The notes: generated by a model not told the origin, from the sequence alone. Shown: positions 44,059 to 52,575, numbered from the stretch's first letter. The stretch: 64,000 nt of DNA from Halobacteriales archaeon QH_7_65_31 (GCA_003021785.1 PXQU01000001.1:124001-188000), one strand, 5' to 3'. Numbers and translations: made by a program.

Positions 44059-47000
44059 TCAGCTCGCCGGCTCGACGCCGAGGGTCACCTCGACGCCCTC
44101 GATGTCGTACGTCTCGCGGAAGCCGTCGGTCGCGTCTGCGAGCGTCGCGCGCGTCTCCTCGGTGATGAGCGTCTCGTACTCCATCGCGAGGTCGGCGATT
44201 CGCCCGTTCGCGATCTCGACGCCGAGCCGGATCTCGGCGTCGAGATCGAGATCGAGGTCCTTTCGCGCCTCCTGCACCCGACGGATGACCTCGCGGGCGT
44301 ACCCCTCGGCCTCGATGTCGTCGGTAAGCTCGGTATCGACGTAGACGACGCCACCCGACTCACCGGCGACGCGGAACTCGGTTCCCTCGATGCCCGCCGG
44401 CGTCTCGGTGACGAACTCCACCATCTCCGGCGTCAGCTCGACCGCGCGACCCAGCTCCTCGGCGACGGCGGCTTCGAGCGCGTCGAGGTCCTTCCGATTG
44501 ACCGTGACGCTGTTGAGCGCGTCCATCACCGCACCGGCGTCACCGCCGAACGCCGGCCCGAGTACGGACATATCCGCGCGAGCACCGTAGGCGAGTTCGG
44601 CCCAGTCGTCGGTCGCCTCGATGAGCTCGATCTCGCGGGCGTTGAGCCGCTCGCGCAGGAGGCTCCGCCGGCGATCGACGCTGTTCGCGACTCCGTCGGC
44701 GTCGGCGGCGACGACGACCCGAGTGACGGGCCACCGGAGCTTGCGTCCCGCCTGCTGGCGGGCGTTCGCGCCCGCCTCCTCCACGGCGCGGACGGTCTCG
44801 ATGTCCGCTTCGAGCTGTGGCTCGTACCACTGTTCCTCGAACGTCGGCCAGTCTTCCATGTGGACGGTCGGATGGGCCGACTCGCCGGTGAGCGTGCCGT
44901 ACACTCGCTCGGCGACGAGCGGGGCGAACGGGGCGAACAGCGCCACCGTCTTCGTGAGGACGTGATGGAAGGTGGCGTACGCCGCCGTCTTCGACGCCGA
45001 GTCGGCCTCCGCCCACATCCGCTCGCGGACGACCTGGATGTAGAAGCGCGACAGGTCCTCGACGAGGAACTCCAAGAGCACGTCGAGCGCCTCGTCCTGT
45101 CGGTACGACTCCCATGCGGCGGTCATCTCCTCGGTCGTCGTCTGGAGCCGCGAGAGCAGCCACTCGTCGACGGTTTCGAGCTCGCAGTCGGCGAGCGCGG
45201 TCACGTCGGGATCGAACCCGTCCATCCGCATATACGGCAGCGGGAACCGGAACACGTTCCAGAGGATGTTCAGGTCCCGCTGCATGTTCTCGGTCTCCTC
45301 CCACGAGAAGCGCATGTCCTCGCCCTGCGGGGTCCGCGAGAGCAGGAACAGACGCATCGGATCCGCGCCGTACTCGTCGATGACCTCGCCCGGCTCGACG
45401 GTGATGTTCTTCGATTTCGACATCCCGCGGCCGTCGGGCATATTCGCGTAGCCGTGCATCAACACGTCCGAATACGGAACCTCACCGAGCGCAGCCGTAC
45501 CCATGCCGAGCTGTGACCAGAACCAGCCGCGCGTCTGGTCGTGCGCCTCCATGATGAGATCGGCCGGCCACAGCCGGTCGAACGCCTCCTCGTTCCCCGG
45601 ATAGTCGAGCGTTCCCCACGAGGCGACCGAGGAGTCGATCCACACGTCGAACACGTCGGGCACGCGCTCGTAGGTCGTCCCGTCTTCGGTGATGGTGATA
45701 TCGTCGACGGTCGGTCGGTGGAGATCGATATCGGCGGTGTCGATCTCCTGATCCGCCCGGCTCGCGAGCTCCTCGCGCGAGCCGATGACGATCGCCTCGT
45801 CCATGTCGCCGCTCCACGACTCCGGCAGCCAGATCGGGATCGGCGTCCCCCAGTAGCGCTGTCGGGAGACGTTCCAGTCGGGCGAGTCCTCGACGAAGTT
45901 CTTGAACCGGTCTTCTCGCGCCTCGTGCGGATACCAGTCGCTGTCGTCGATGTTGGCGAGCAGTTCGTCCTTCACGTCGGTGACGGTGATGAACCACTGG
46001 TCGGTCGCGAGGAAGATGATGTCCGTGTCACACCGCCAGCACTGCCCGTAGTCGTGGGTGTACGACTCGTGTGCGAGCAGCTGACCGTTCGCATCGAGAT
46101 CAGCGATGATGTCGTCGTTGGCATCGCGGACGAACTGGCCGGCGTAGCTGCCGGCGCGCTCGTCGTAGACGCCGTCGGAGCCGACCGGACAGTAGATATC
46201 GAGTCCGAGCTCGTCGCCCCGCTCGAAGTCCTCCTGTCCGTGGCCCGGGGCGGAGTGGACCAGTCCCGTCCGATCGACCTCGACGTAGTCGGCGTGATAC
46301 ACCTCGCCGCTCCCCTCGAAGTCGGGGTACTCGGCCACCTCGTCGGCGAGCGGGTGGTCGTACGTCCAGCCGAGCAGCTCCGCGCCCGCCAGCGTTTCGA
46401 GCACGTCGTACGACTCGTAGCGACCCGCCTTGAGCACGTCCTCGACGACGGCCTCGGCGACGTACAGCACCTCGGTCTCGCCGTCTTTCTCGGCTTCGAC
46501 GGCGGCGTAGGTCACGTCTTCATCGACAGCGATGAAGGTGTTCGCCGGCACGGTCCACGGGGTAGTGGTCCACGCGACGAGGGAGCCTTCGCGCTCGGTC
46601 AACGAGAACTTCACGTAGATGGAGGGGTCATCGACCTGATGGTACTCGACCTCGTTCTTCGCGATGGCCGTCTCACACCGCGGACACTGCGTGATAGAGC
46701 GTTTCCCCCGCTCGACGAGCCCGCGCTCGTGCGCCTGCTGGAATCCCCACCAGACCGCCTCCATGTACTCCGTCGAGGCCGTCTCGTACGGGGCGTCCCA
46801 GTCCATCCAGACGCCGAAGGATTTGAAATCCTCCTGTAGCCCGTCGAGCTGTTCGTCGGCGTACTCCTGACAGGCGTCGATGAACGCCTCCATCCCGTAC
46901 GCCTCGATATCCTTCTTGTTCTCGAAGCCGAGCTTCGACTCCACCTTCGTCTCGATAGGGAGTCCGTGCATATCGTAGCCGGGGCGGTCGGTGACGTCGT

Positions 47001-47235
47001 ACCCCTGCATACGCTTGTAGCGGATGTAGGCGTCTTTGAGCGTCTTGTTCCACGTCGTCCCCATGTGGGCGGCTCCGGAGGTGTACGGCGGCCCGTCCAC
47101 GAAGAAGAACTCCTCGCCGTCACGGCGATGTTCCCGGGTGCGCTCGTAGGCGTCCGTCTCCGCCCAGTAGTCGAAGATCTCGGCTTCGACCTCGTCCGGG
47201 TCGTACTGCTCGGAGACCGGTGTGAAGCGTTCCAT
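44059..47235 (-). CDS. ileS: isoleucyl-tRNA synthetase
   Basis: 1058 aa from MERFTPVSEQYDPDEVEAEI. Class I synthetase with the HIGH-type motif in 'PPYTSGAAHMGTTWNKTLKD' (about 50), the KMSKS motif as GMSKSKN (about 605), a CP1 editing domain around 'WTTTPWTVPANTFIAVDED', and a zinc-like 'CPRCETAIAKNEVEYH' in the middle. The length fits eukaryote-like archaeal IleRS. The C-terminal anticodon-binding region is intact. The adjacent small membrane genes are unrelated. Confidence 0.97.
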   Translation of the reverse strand: MERFTPVSEQYDPDEVEAEIFDYWAETDAYERTREHRRDGEEFFFVDGPPYTSGAAHMGTTWNKTLKDAYIRYKRMQGYDVTDRPGYDMHGLPIETKVESKLGFENKKDIEAYGMEAFIDACQEYADEQLDGLQEDFKSFGVWMDWDAPYETASTEYMEAVWWGFQQAHERGLVERGKRSITQCPRCETAIAKNEVEYHQVDDPSIYVKFSLTEREGSLVAWTTTPWTVPANTFIAVDEDVTYAAVEAEKDGETEVLYVAEAVVEDVLKAGRYESYDVLETLAGAELLGWTYDHPLADEVAEYPDFEGSGEVYHADYVEVDRTGLVHSAPGHGQEDFERGDELGLDIYCPVGSDGVYDERAGSYAGQFVRDANDDIIADLDANGQLLAHESYTHDYGQCWRCDTDIIFLATDQWFITVTDVKDELLANIDDSDWYPHEAREDRFKNFVEDSPDWNVSRQRYWGTPIPIWLPESWSGDMDEAIVIGSREELASRADQEIDTADIDLHRPTVDDITITEDGTTYERVPDVFDVWIDSSVASWGTLDYPGNEEAFDRLWPADLIMEAHDQTRGWFWSQLGMGTAALGEVPYSDVLMHGYANMPDGRGMSKSKNITVEPGEVIDEYGADPMRLFLLSRTPQGEDMRFSWEETENMQRDLNILWNVFRFPLPYMRMDGFDPDVTALADCELETVDEWLLSRLQTTTEEMTAAWESYRQDEALDVLLEFLVEDLSRFYIQVVRERMWAEADSASKTAAYATFHHVLTKTVALFAPFAPLVAERVYGTLTGESAHPTVHMEDWPTFEEQWYEPQLEADIETVRAVEEAGANARQQAGRKLRWPVTRVVVAADADGVANSVDRRRSLLRERLNAREIELIEATDDWAELAYGARADMSVLGPAFGGDAGAVMDALNSVTVNRKDLDALEAAVAEELGRAVELTPEMVEFVTETPAGIEGTEFRVAGESGGVVYVDTELTDDIEAEGYAREVIRRVQEARKDLDLDLDAEIRLGVEIANGRIADLAMEYETLITEETRATLADATDGFRETYDIEGVEVTLGVEPAS

Positions 47236-47294
47236 ACCGTCTCTGGCGGGTGCGACCACAAAGACGAATCGGTCTCGCAGGTGTGGCTGTCAGG

Positions 47295-47525
47295 TCACGC
47301 GTTCGCGCGCAGTCGCGGGAGCAGACGCTCGCGTCCGACCAGAGCCAGCCCGGCGTACAGCGCGAGCACGCCCATGAACCCGAACCAGAGCGCGAGCGTC
47401 GTGTTGCTCCCGTAGCTGTGGAGACTCGACAGTTCGGCCTCCAGTCCGATAGTCGTGAGCGCGATCGTGAGCACGGCATCGAGCGCGAGCGGCAGCGTCT
47501 CGACGAGCGTCTCCTGTAGCGTCAT
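47295..47525 (-). CDS. small two-helix membrane protein
   Basis: 76 aa. Hydrophobic segments 'TLPLALDAVLTIALTTIGL' and 'LALWFGFMGVLALYAGLALVG', then a basic end (RERLLPRLRANA). No family recognised. Divergent from the 75-aa membrane protein gene. It lies upstream of ileS on the same strand with a 59-nt gap. Confidence 0.65.
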   Translation of the reverse strand: MTLQETLVETLPLALDAVLTIALTTIGLEAELSSLHSYGSNTTLALWFGFMGVLALYAGLALVGRERLLPRLRANA

Positions 47526-47605
47526 ATCCCTGCTGGTCGGTGTACGAGTAAAGTCGTTTCGTGCTGGAGGGAAAGAGCTACACTCGTGGGTCGGTCAGCG
47601 GTCGT

Positions 47606-47833
47606 ATGAGCCACACCGGAACGACCGACTACGCGGTGGTGACGAAGCGCGCAACGGCACTCGGCTTCGGGCTGTTCGCGCTCGGTGCAGGGATCGAACT
47701 ACTCACGCACGCCGTCGGCGTCCCGCTCCCGGCGTGGGAGCACACCCTCCTCGCGGATATGGAGATCCTCGGGATCCTCGTCTTCGCCGTCTCGCCGTTC
47801 CTGTTCGGCATCGTGCTCCCGCTGATCGAGTAA
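47606..47833 (+). CDS. small two-helix membrane protein
   Basis: 75 aa from MSHTGTTDYAVVTKRATALG. Two hydrophobic stretches ('ALGFGLFALGAGIELLTHAVG' and 'MEILGILVFAVSPFLFGIVLPLI') separated by a loop 'VPLPAWEHTLLAD'. The family is uncharacterised. It is followed by a disrupted gene for another small membrane protein. Confidence 0.65.
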   Translation: MSHTGTTDYAVVTKRATALGFGLFALGAGIELLTHAVGVPLPAWEHTLLADMEILGILVFAVSPFLFGIVLPLIE

Positions 47834-47882
47834 ATCGGGAGACAGCGGAATGATTTTCCGCGGACGCATTCCAGTCACCCGT

Positions 47883-48641
47883 ATGCCGTCCCAGACTGCA
47901 CTCCTCGCATCGATTCGCCGCTGGCTCGTCGGCGGCGTGCTCGCGCTCGGTGTCATCATCTTCCAGCTGTCGTCGATTCAGAGCGGCGTCGCTGTCGGTC
48001 AGGGCGGTCTTCCCGATTTGACATCCTCCCTGCCCTGAAGGGCGAGGATTCCAGCGCGGGACAGCGGGCCGGTCCCGCGTCCCCGCTGGCAACGTCTCGC
48101 TTGCCGGATGGGATCCGGCGAGGCGATACCGGGTTCGTGCGCGATCCGTCGGCCCCGCGAGGGGTGTGGCGTGTTCGGCGTCCATTCGGACGCGGTATCC
48201 GCTTGCACCGTGCATCCCGTTCGTCTCGGAGAGACGGCGGGGATGCCCCCGGTCGCCCCTTTCGGAGCGTCCGGGCACGGGCCGTGCCATCGGCCTGCCT
48301 GCCCTTCAGGCCACGGTGGGCAGGCACAAGCGAGCGAGGGTCGCGTTTTGTCTGCCGTGTCACCACGGCCTCGGAGACGCCCTCTCGGGAACGGTATGGT
48401 GGCCTTCGTCGTCCGGGCGGACCCCAATCCAACCGCCAGTTTTTGCTCGTTGTGCTTACCCTGATATACGCTGTCAGGAGACTTAATGCCGGCGGTTGTG
48501 GCGGCGTTGTCGGATTCATCCCCGCCGTGAACGGCGGGGCTTTCTCCTCGAACTTCCGTAATGCGACTCGTCGGGTTTGGTATCGTCGCTGCGGCCCTGT
48601 TCGTTCTGGGAAATACATCCTTCGACACGAGCGGGGAGTAG
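47883..48641 (+). pseudogene. small membrane-protein gene split by a 540-bp MITE
   Basis: The 5' part (MPSQTALLASIRRWLVGGVL... to GQGGLPD, 45 codons, ending at 48017) holds one transmembrane helix. The 3' part (VMRLVGFGIVAAALFVLGNT ... SGE, from 48558 to the TAG at 48639) holds a second. Deleting 48018-48557 joins them in the same frame to give a 72-aa two-helix protein with a normal acidic end. As it stands, translation from 47883 runs into the element and stops at 48036-48038 (TGA). The C-terminal part could start internally at the ATG at 48561. Function of the intact protein is unknown. Confidence 0.75.
48018..48557 (-). mobile_element. non-autonomous IS200/IS605 (IS608-like) element, 540 bp
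   Basis: Read on the minus strand, the left end follows a TTAC target (48561-48558) and has AAAG (48543-48540) directly 5' of a perfect 8-bp hairpin CCCCGCCG-TTCA-CGGCGGGG. The right end has GAAT (48051-48048) 5' of an imperfect hairpin around GCCC-TTCA-GGGC and finishes in TCAA (48021-48018). TTAC/AAAG and TCAA/GAAT are the cleavage and guide tetranucleotides known for IS608-type TnpA. No target duplication is present, as expected. No TnpA or TnpB coding sequence was recognised inside, so it would need a transposase in trans. The right end also resembles the region where TnpB-associated guide RNAs end. Confidence 0.8.
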
Positions 48642-48746
48642 TCACCGAGCGACGGTGGCTCACGGACGGGCGTGTCAGACGGGGAGAAAGAACTCATCGC
48701 TTCCCGACGGCAGCAGGCTTAGTAGTCGGGCGCGTTATCTGTCGGT

Positions 48747-49172
48747 ATGAGCGACGACTGCATCTTCTGTCAGATCATCGACGGCGACATCCCGGCTCGC
48801 ACCGTGCACGAGACCGCGGAGACGCTGGCGTTCCTCGACGCGAATCCATTGGCTGAGGGACACACCCTCGTCGTCCCGAAGACCCACGAGAGACGGCTTC
48901 AGGATCTCGATACCGAGCGGGCGACCGCGGTGTACGAGACGCTCCACCGGCTCGTGCCGGCGGTGGAGACGGCCGTCGACGCCGACGGCTCCAACGTCGC
49001 GTTCAACAACGGACCGGCCGCCGGACAGGAGATCCCACACGTCCACGGTCACATCATTCCGCGGTTCGACGACGACGGGGGCAGCCCCGTCCACGCGATC
49101 GCAGGGAGTCCTCCCGAGCTGAGCGACGACGAGCTGGACGCGATCGCCGCGGAGATCGAGTCGGGCGGCTGA
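48747..49172 (+). CDS. HIT family nucleotide hydrolase
   Basis: 141 aa. N-terminal 'CIFCQIIDGDIPARTVHET' and the histidine triad 'PHVHGHIIPRFDDDG' (H-x-H-x-H) are clear. The fold is that of Hint/HinT-like AMP-lysine or dinucleoside polyphosphate hydrolases. The two N-terminal cysteines (CIFC) are common in zinc-binding members. It starts shortly after the MITE-interrupted gene, with its own upstream region. Confidence 0.92.
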   Translation: MSDDCIFCQIIDGDIPARTVHETAETLAFLDANPLAEGHTLVVPKTHERRLQDLDTERATAVYETLHRLVPAVETAVDADGSNVAFNNGPAAGQEIPHVHGHIIPRFDDDGGSPVHAIAGSPPELSDDELDAIAAEIESGG

Positions 49173-49247
49173 GCAGGCCGCGCTCGCGGGGCGTGAGCGA
49201 CGAACCGGGAGAGGTGTATTTTTCACTTCACGGTGTGAAAACAACGC

Positions 49248-49949
49248 ATGAGCAGAGCGACTGCGTTCGTCGGGACGGCCGGTGGTGCGGGCGTGACGCG
49301 GCTCTGTGTCGAGAGCGCGGCGCTGCTCTCGACGGAAGGGGTCGGTGTCGTCGTTCTCGATGCCGCGTTCGCGACACAGGGGTTGGCGAGGCATCTATCG
49401 GGGCGACTGCCGACCGACGTGACGACGCTCGTGACCGAGGGGCGACCGCTCGGCGAGGCGGCGTACGAGCTACCGACCGCCGGTGACGGAACCGTCGTCT
49501 GTGTGCCGGCTCGTGCCCCGTTCGAGCGACTGGCACGGGCGAAAACACCAGCCGCCGCGGAGGCGTTCGAGCGGCTGGTCGCCACGGCCCGTGACCGCGC
49601 CGAGTACGTCATCATCGACGTGCCGCCGATCGCCTCGAACGAGGCCGTGGCGGCGGTGACAGCCGCCGACGCCGTGACGCTGATCGCGCCCGGCGACCGG
49701 ACGGAGACCGTTCCCCGTACGCGTGATCGACTCTCCGACATCGACGCCAGCACCGATACCGTCGTCGCGACCCGGACGGAGGAGTCAACTGTGGCTGACG
49801 TGACCGTTCCGACCGAGACGACACCAGCAGGGGAGACGCCCGTGGCCGACAGCGACGGCGGGCCGTTCACCGCCGGTGTCGCCGCGGTCGTCGAGAACAG
49901 CTTCGATATCGTCGTCGAGCAACCGACGAACGAGGGACTGTTCTGGTAG
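49248..49949 (+). CDS. ParA/MinD-like protein with degenerate P-loop
   Basis: 233 aa. The ParA-like fold is visible from 'AFVGTAGGAGVTRLCVESAALL', 'GVGVVVLDAAFATQGLARHL' (switch I-like) and 'AEYVIIDVPPIASNEAVAAV' (Walker B-like). In the P-loop, both lysines of the ParA consensus (KGGxGKT) are absent: AGGAGVT. It is therefore unlikely to hydrolyse ATP in the usual way. The C-terminal ~60 residues are Thr/Glu-rich, ending with 'ENSFDIVVEQPTNEGLFW'. Convergent with a 164-aa gene with no gap. Confidence 0.78.
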   Translation: MSRATAFVGTAGGAGVTRLCVESAALLSTEGVGVVVLDAAFATQGLARHLSGRLPTDVTTLVTEGRPLGEAAYELPTAGDGTVVCVPARAPFERLARAKTPAAAEAFERLVATARDRAEYVIIDVPPIASNEAVAAVTAADAVTLIAPGDRTETVPRTRDRLSDIDASTDTVVATRTEESTVADVTVPTETTPAGETPVADSDGGPFTAGVAAVVENSFDIVVEQPTNEGLFW

Positions 49950-50444
49950 CTATCCGAGATCGGTCACGTCCGAGCGCGCGTCGGCGAGCGGGTCGTCCGG
50001 CTCGACGGAGAGACGCCCGTCGAGTGCCGTCTCAGCGACGGGGAGCCGGTCGTGGCTCTCGACGTACACCGCGAGCGCGAACGTGTCGTCGTCGGTCTGG
50101 GTGAGCGTCTTCGCGTCTGCACGCGAGATACTCGCATCGAGCCAGTCGCGGACCACCGCACGACCGGTCGGCCCGAGCGGCGAGGTGTCCTCACCGAACA
50201 GATGGAGCGTCTTCGCCGCCGTCACCGACGCGACGTTCGCGGCGCGGGCGGCGTCGCCGATGCTCGCGCCGTCCGCGTACGCCTCGACGAGCGTGACGGC
50301 CGCGGCGGGCGTACACGGCAGTTCGTCGGCGACCGGCTCCAGCCGCTCGATCAGCGGCGTCTCCGTCCGGTCGGTGACGGCGACGCCGCGCTCGCGCTGG
50401 CTGGTCGTCACCGCCACGCCGGCGGCGATGTCGTCGAGGCTCAT
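49950..50444 (-). CDS. HTH-like haloarchaeal protein (DUF7858-like)
   Basis: 164 aa from MSLDDIAAGVAVTTSQRERG. Helical protein; 'VTLVEAYADGASIGDAARAANVASVTAAKTLHLFGED' (about 48-85) looks like a helix-turn-helix, and the C-terminal half is a charged alpha/beta region. I associate it with a haloarchaeal DUF (7858) that sits beside tfb in the same order; unverified. Divergent from tfb, with a TATA box at leaderless distance. Confidence 0.72.
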   Translation of the reverse strand: MSLDDIAAGVAVTTSQRERGVAVTDRTETPLIERLEPVADELPCTPAAAVTLVEAYADGASIGDAARAANVASVTAAKTLHLFGEDTSPLGPTGRAVVRDWLDASISRADAKTLTQTDDDTFALAVYVESHDRLPVAETALDGRLSVEPDDPLADARSDVTDLG

Positions 50445-50467
50445 ACCGGCTCGACGGAGCCGCGCGA

Positions 50468-50476
50468 CTAAATTGT
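50468..50476 (-). promoter_or_regulatory. TATA box for the 164-aa HTH-like gene
   Basis: ACAATTTAG on the minus strand is centred about 28 nt upstream of the ATG at 50444. Confidence 0.45.
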
Positions 50477-50628
50477 TTCGCCGAACTTGAGGAACAAAGC
50501 TATCACATCGCGGTGGGTATACCGGATGGGGACGGTCGAAGCCTCGTCTCCGCGTCTTCGTCTCGTAACCGACCGGTGACCGGTGGGTAGTCGTCACGCA
50601 GTCGGGTTCTATTCCGTCGAATCGACTT

Positions 50629-50637
50629 CGTTTTTAA
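50629..50637 (+). promoter_or_regulatory. TATA box for tfb
   Basis: cgtttttaa is centred about 30 nt upstream of the tfb ATG at 50663, which supports that start and a leaderless transcript. Confidence 0.55.
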
Positions 50638-50662
50638 CCCCCATCCTGCCCCATGTTCGAGT

Positions 50663-51526
50663 ATGAGCACGACGGCAGAGAGCTGTCCGGAGTGTACAGG
50701 GACGGTAACGACGAGCGGGACCGAGCGGATCTGCTCGGAGTGCGGGCTGGTCGTGAGCGAGGACAGTCTCGACCGCGGCCCAGAATGGCGCTCGTTCGCT
50801 GACGACGACGGCGATTCGAAGCGGACGGGCGCGCCGCTGACTCGATCGCGCCACGACAAGGGGCTCTCGACGGAGATCGGCCACGCGACGCGGCTCAAGG
50901 GACGCAAGCGCCGTCGTGTGGCGCGGATGCGCCGCCAGCACAAGCGCGCACAGATCGCAACGAAACGGGAGCGCAATCAGGTGTACGGCTTCACGGAGAT
51001 TCGCGGGCTGGTGAGTGAGCTGTCGCTCGGCGAGCCGATGCGCGAACAGGCGTGTGCGCTGTTCGAGTCGGCGCAGTCGGCGGATCTGTTTCAGGGCCGC
51101 TCGCTCGAAGGGTTCGCCGCCGCCGCGGTGTACGCCACCTGTCGCGTGAACGGGCTCTCGCGGACCATCGACGAGATTACGGCGACGGCGAAGGCCACTG
51201 CCGACGAGCTACGGGCCGCCTACGACGCGATGAACCGCGAGCTCGGGCTGCCGGTCGGGCCGGTCCATCCACGAGAGTATCTCGCCCGGTTCGGCTCGGA
51301 GCTGGGCGTCGGCTCGTCCGTCGAACAGCGCGCTCGCGAGCTGGCAGAGCGCGCCCACGACGAACAGCTCTCCGTCGGCCGCAACCCCGCTGGCGTCGCC
51401 GCCGGCTGTCTCTACGCGGCGACACGGGAGCACGGGAAGTCGTTCACGCAGGCCGAGATCGGCGACGTCGCAGGGGTGACGCCCGTGACGCTCCGGCGGA
51501 CGTACGCGGATCTGCGCGAGGAGTAG
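50663..51526 (+). CDS. tfb: transcription initiation factor IIB (TFB)
   Basis: 287 aa. N-terminal zinc ribbon 'CPECTGTVTTSGTERICSEC' (four Cys), then the B-finger/linker ('GPEWRSFADDDGDSKRTGAPLT') and two cyclin-like repeats ('EGFAAAAVYATCRVNGLSRTIDEI' and 'AGVAAGCLYAATREHGKSFTQAEI'). It recruits RNA polymerase to TBP-bound promoters. Haloarchaea encode many TFBs; this one is about 30 residues shorter than the commonest form. It sits between two ParA-like genes, one upstream of its divergent neighbour and one downstream (convergent). Confidence 0.95.
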   Translation: MSTTAESCPECTGTVTTSGTERICSECGLVVSEDSLDRGPEWRSFADDDGDSKRTGAPLTRSRHDKGLSTEIGHATRLKGRKRRRVARMRRQHKRAQIATKRERNQVYGFTEIRGLVSELSLGEPMREQACALFESAQSADLFQGRSLEGFAAAAVYATCRVNGLSRTIDEITATAKATADELRAAYDAMNRELGLPVGPVHPREYLARFGSELGVGSSVEQRARELAERAHDEQLSVGRNPAGVAAGCLYAATREHGKSFTQAEIGDVAGVTPVTLRRTYADLREE

Positions 51527-51553
51527 CGACCGTTCGATCAGAGCACCGGAGTA

Positions 51554-52216
51554 TCAGACGTTCGCTCGACGCACGACCGAAGCCAGCTCTGTTACCGCCG
51601 TCGCTGCCGGCGAATCCGGCGCGTACGTCGTCACCGGGAGACCGTGGCGCGTCGCCCCGCGAACCGCTTCCGATTCCGGGACGCCGACCGCCGGCGCACC
51701 GAAGCAATCACGCGCCGCCGCCGTGTCCGTGCTGCGCGTGACGGCGACAGCAGCTAACCCGGTGTCGAGTCCTCGGGCCAGCCGGCGGACGCGATCCGCG
51801 CCCGCGAGCGCACCGTCAGTCGCCCGAGTGACGAGGACGGTCGCGTCCGCGGCGGCGAGCAGCGCACCGACCGTCTCCCCGAGTCCGGACGGACAGTCCA
51901 CCACGACCCGGTCGTACTCGCTCTCGACCGCGCGAACGGTGTCGGCGACGGAGGCGAGATCACAGGCCGCCGCACCCGCGAGCGTCCGGCCACAGGCGAG
52001 CAGTGCGACCGGACCGGACTCGTCGATCGCCTCGATCGGGTCGGCACGGCCGGCGAGCACGTCGTGGAAATCCGGGCCGCGCGACTCGGGCAGGTCGGCC
52101 ATCGCGAGATCGCCGTCCACGCAGACCGCGTCCAGTCGGTCCGCGAGCGCGAACGCGACCGTCGACGTGCCGACCCCGCCGGTTCCGCCGGCGACTGCGA
52201 GAATCACGATAGCCAC
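51554..52216 (-). CDS. ParA/MinD-like protein lacking P-loop lysines
   Basis: 220 aa. The P-loop region reads AVAGGTGGVGTSTVAFALAD; against KGGVGKTT, both the signature lysine and the phosphate-binding lysine are Thr. The rest of the fold is conserved: 'DAVCVDGDLAMADLPES' (switch I), 'YDRVVVDCPSGLGETVGALL' (Walker B), 'ATVLVTRATDGALAGADRV'. It overlaps the preceding 123-aa gene by 13 nt and is the last gene of the leftward mcm cluster. Nucleotide binding without turnover, or a purely structural role, is inferred. Confidence 0.82.
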   Translation of the reverse strand: MAIVILAVAGGTGGVGTSTVAFALADRLDAVCVDGDLAMADLPESRGPDFHDVLAGRADPIEAIDESGPVALLACGRTLAGAAACDLASVADTVRAVESEYDRVVVDCPSGLGETVGALLAAADATVLVTRATDGALAGADRVRRLARGLDTGLAAVAVTRSTDTAAARDCFGAPAVGVPESEAVRGATRHGLPVTTYAPDSPAATAVTELASVVRRANV

Positions 52217-52575
52217 TCCGGAGCGACCGAGTCCGGTGGCGATTCGGGACCGACGAGTGCCCGTCGCGGCGGCCGTGAGCCGCCGAGCGCGTCGAGCAGT
52301 CGCGCCGGATCGACCGTCTCCGAGACCGGGGTTTCCCGTTCCACGGTCGCCAACGGCTCGCTGTCGGGGGGTGCGGGCGTCTTGAACCCGGTTCCAACGG
52401 TCGCGTCCGCAGGGACGCGCACCCGGAGCGTTCCGCTCGGCTGGTCGGGCGGTGTCGCCTCGGACTGTGGAATCGCCACCGTCACGAGCCGCGGATCGTC
52501 GCGTTGGTTCGTGAGCCGACAGGTGACGAGCGTCCAGTCGCGCTCGCGAATCGCCGTCGTCGTGAGGGTCACCAC
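52204..52575 (-). CDS. haloarchaeal protein of the mcm cluster (DUF7857-like)
   Basis: 123 aa from a GTG (VVTLTTTAIRERDWTLVTCR), 22 nt after the preceding stop; an adjacent GTG is an equally good start. Beta-rich first half ('TCRLTNQRDDPRLVTVAIPQ', 'GTLRVRVPADATVGTG'), then a linker and a short helix 'VDPARLLDALGGSRPPRRAL'. No recognised fold. It resembles an uncharacterised family that keeps the same place between mcm and parA-like genes in haloarchaea as far as I recall. Confidence 0.7.
   Translation of the reverse strand: MVTLTTTAIRERDWTLVTCRLTNQRDDPRLVTVAIPQSEATPPDQPSGTLRVRVPADATVGTGFKTPAPPDSEPLATVERETPVSETVDPARLLDALGGSRPPRRALVGPESPPDSVAPEWLS

Noticed and set aside
43819-46839. long plus-strand ORFs (565 and 432 aa) antisense to ileS
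   Set aside because: Low-complexity shadows; IleRS on the other strand has every expected motif.
47956-48856. ORFs of 235, 232 and 251 aa across the MITE
   Set aside because: They cross element boundaries and hairpins, have no recognisable TnpA/TnpB motif and run into neighbouring genes.
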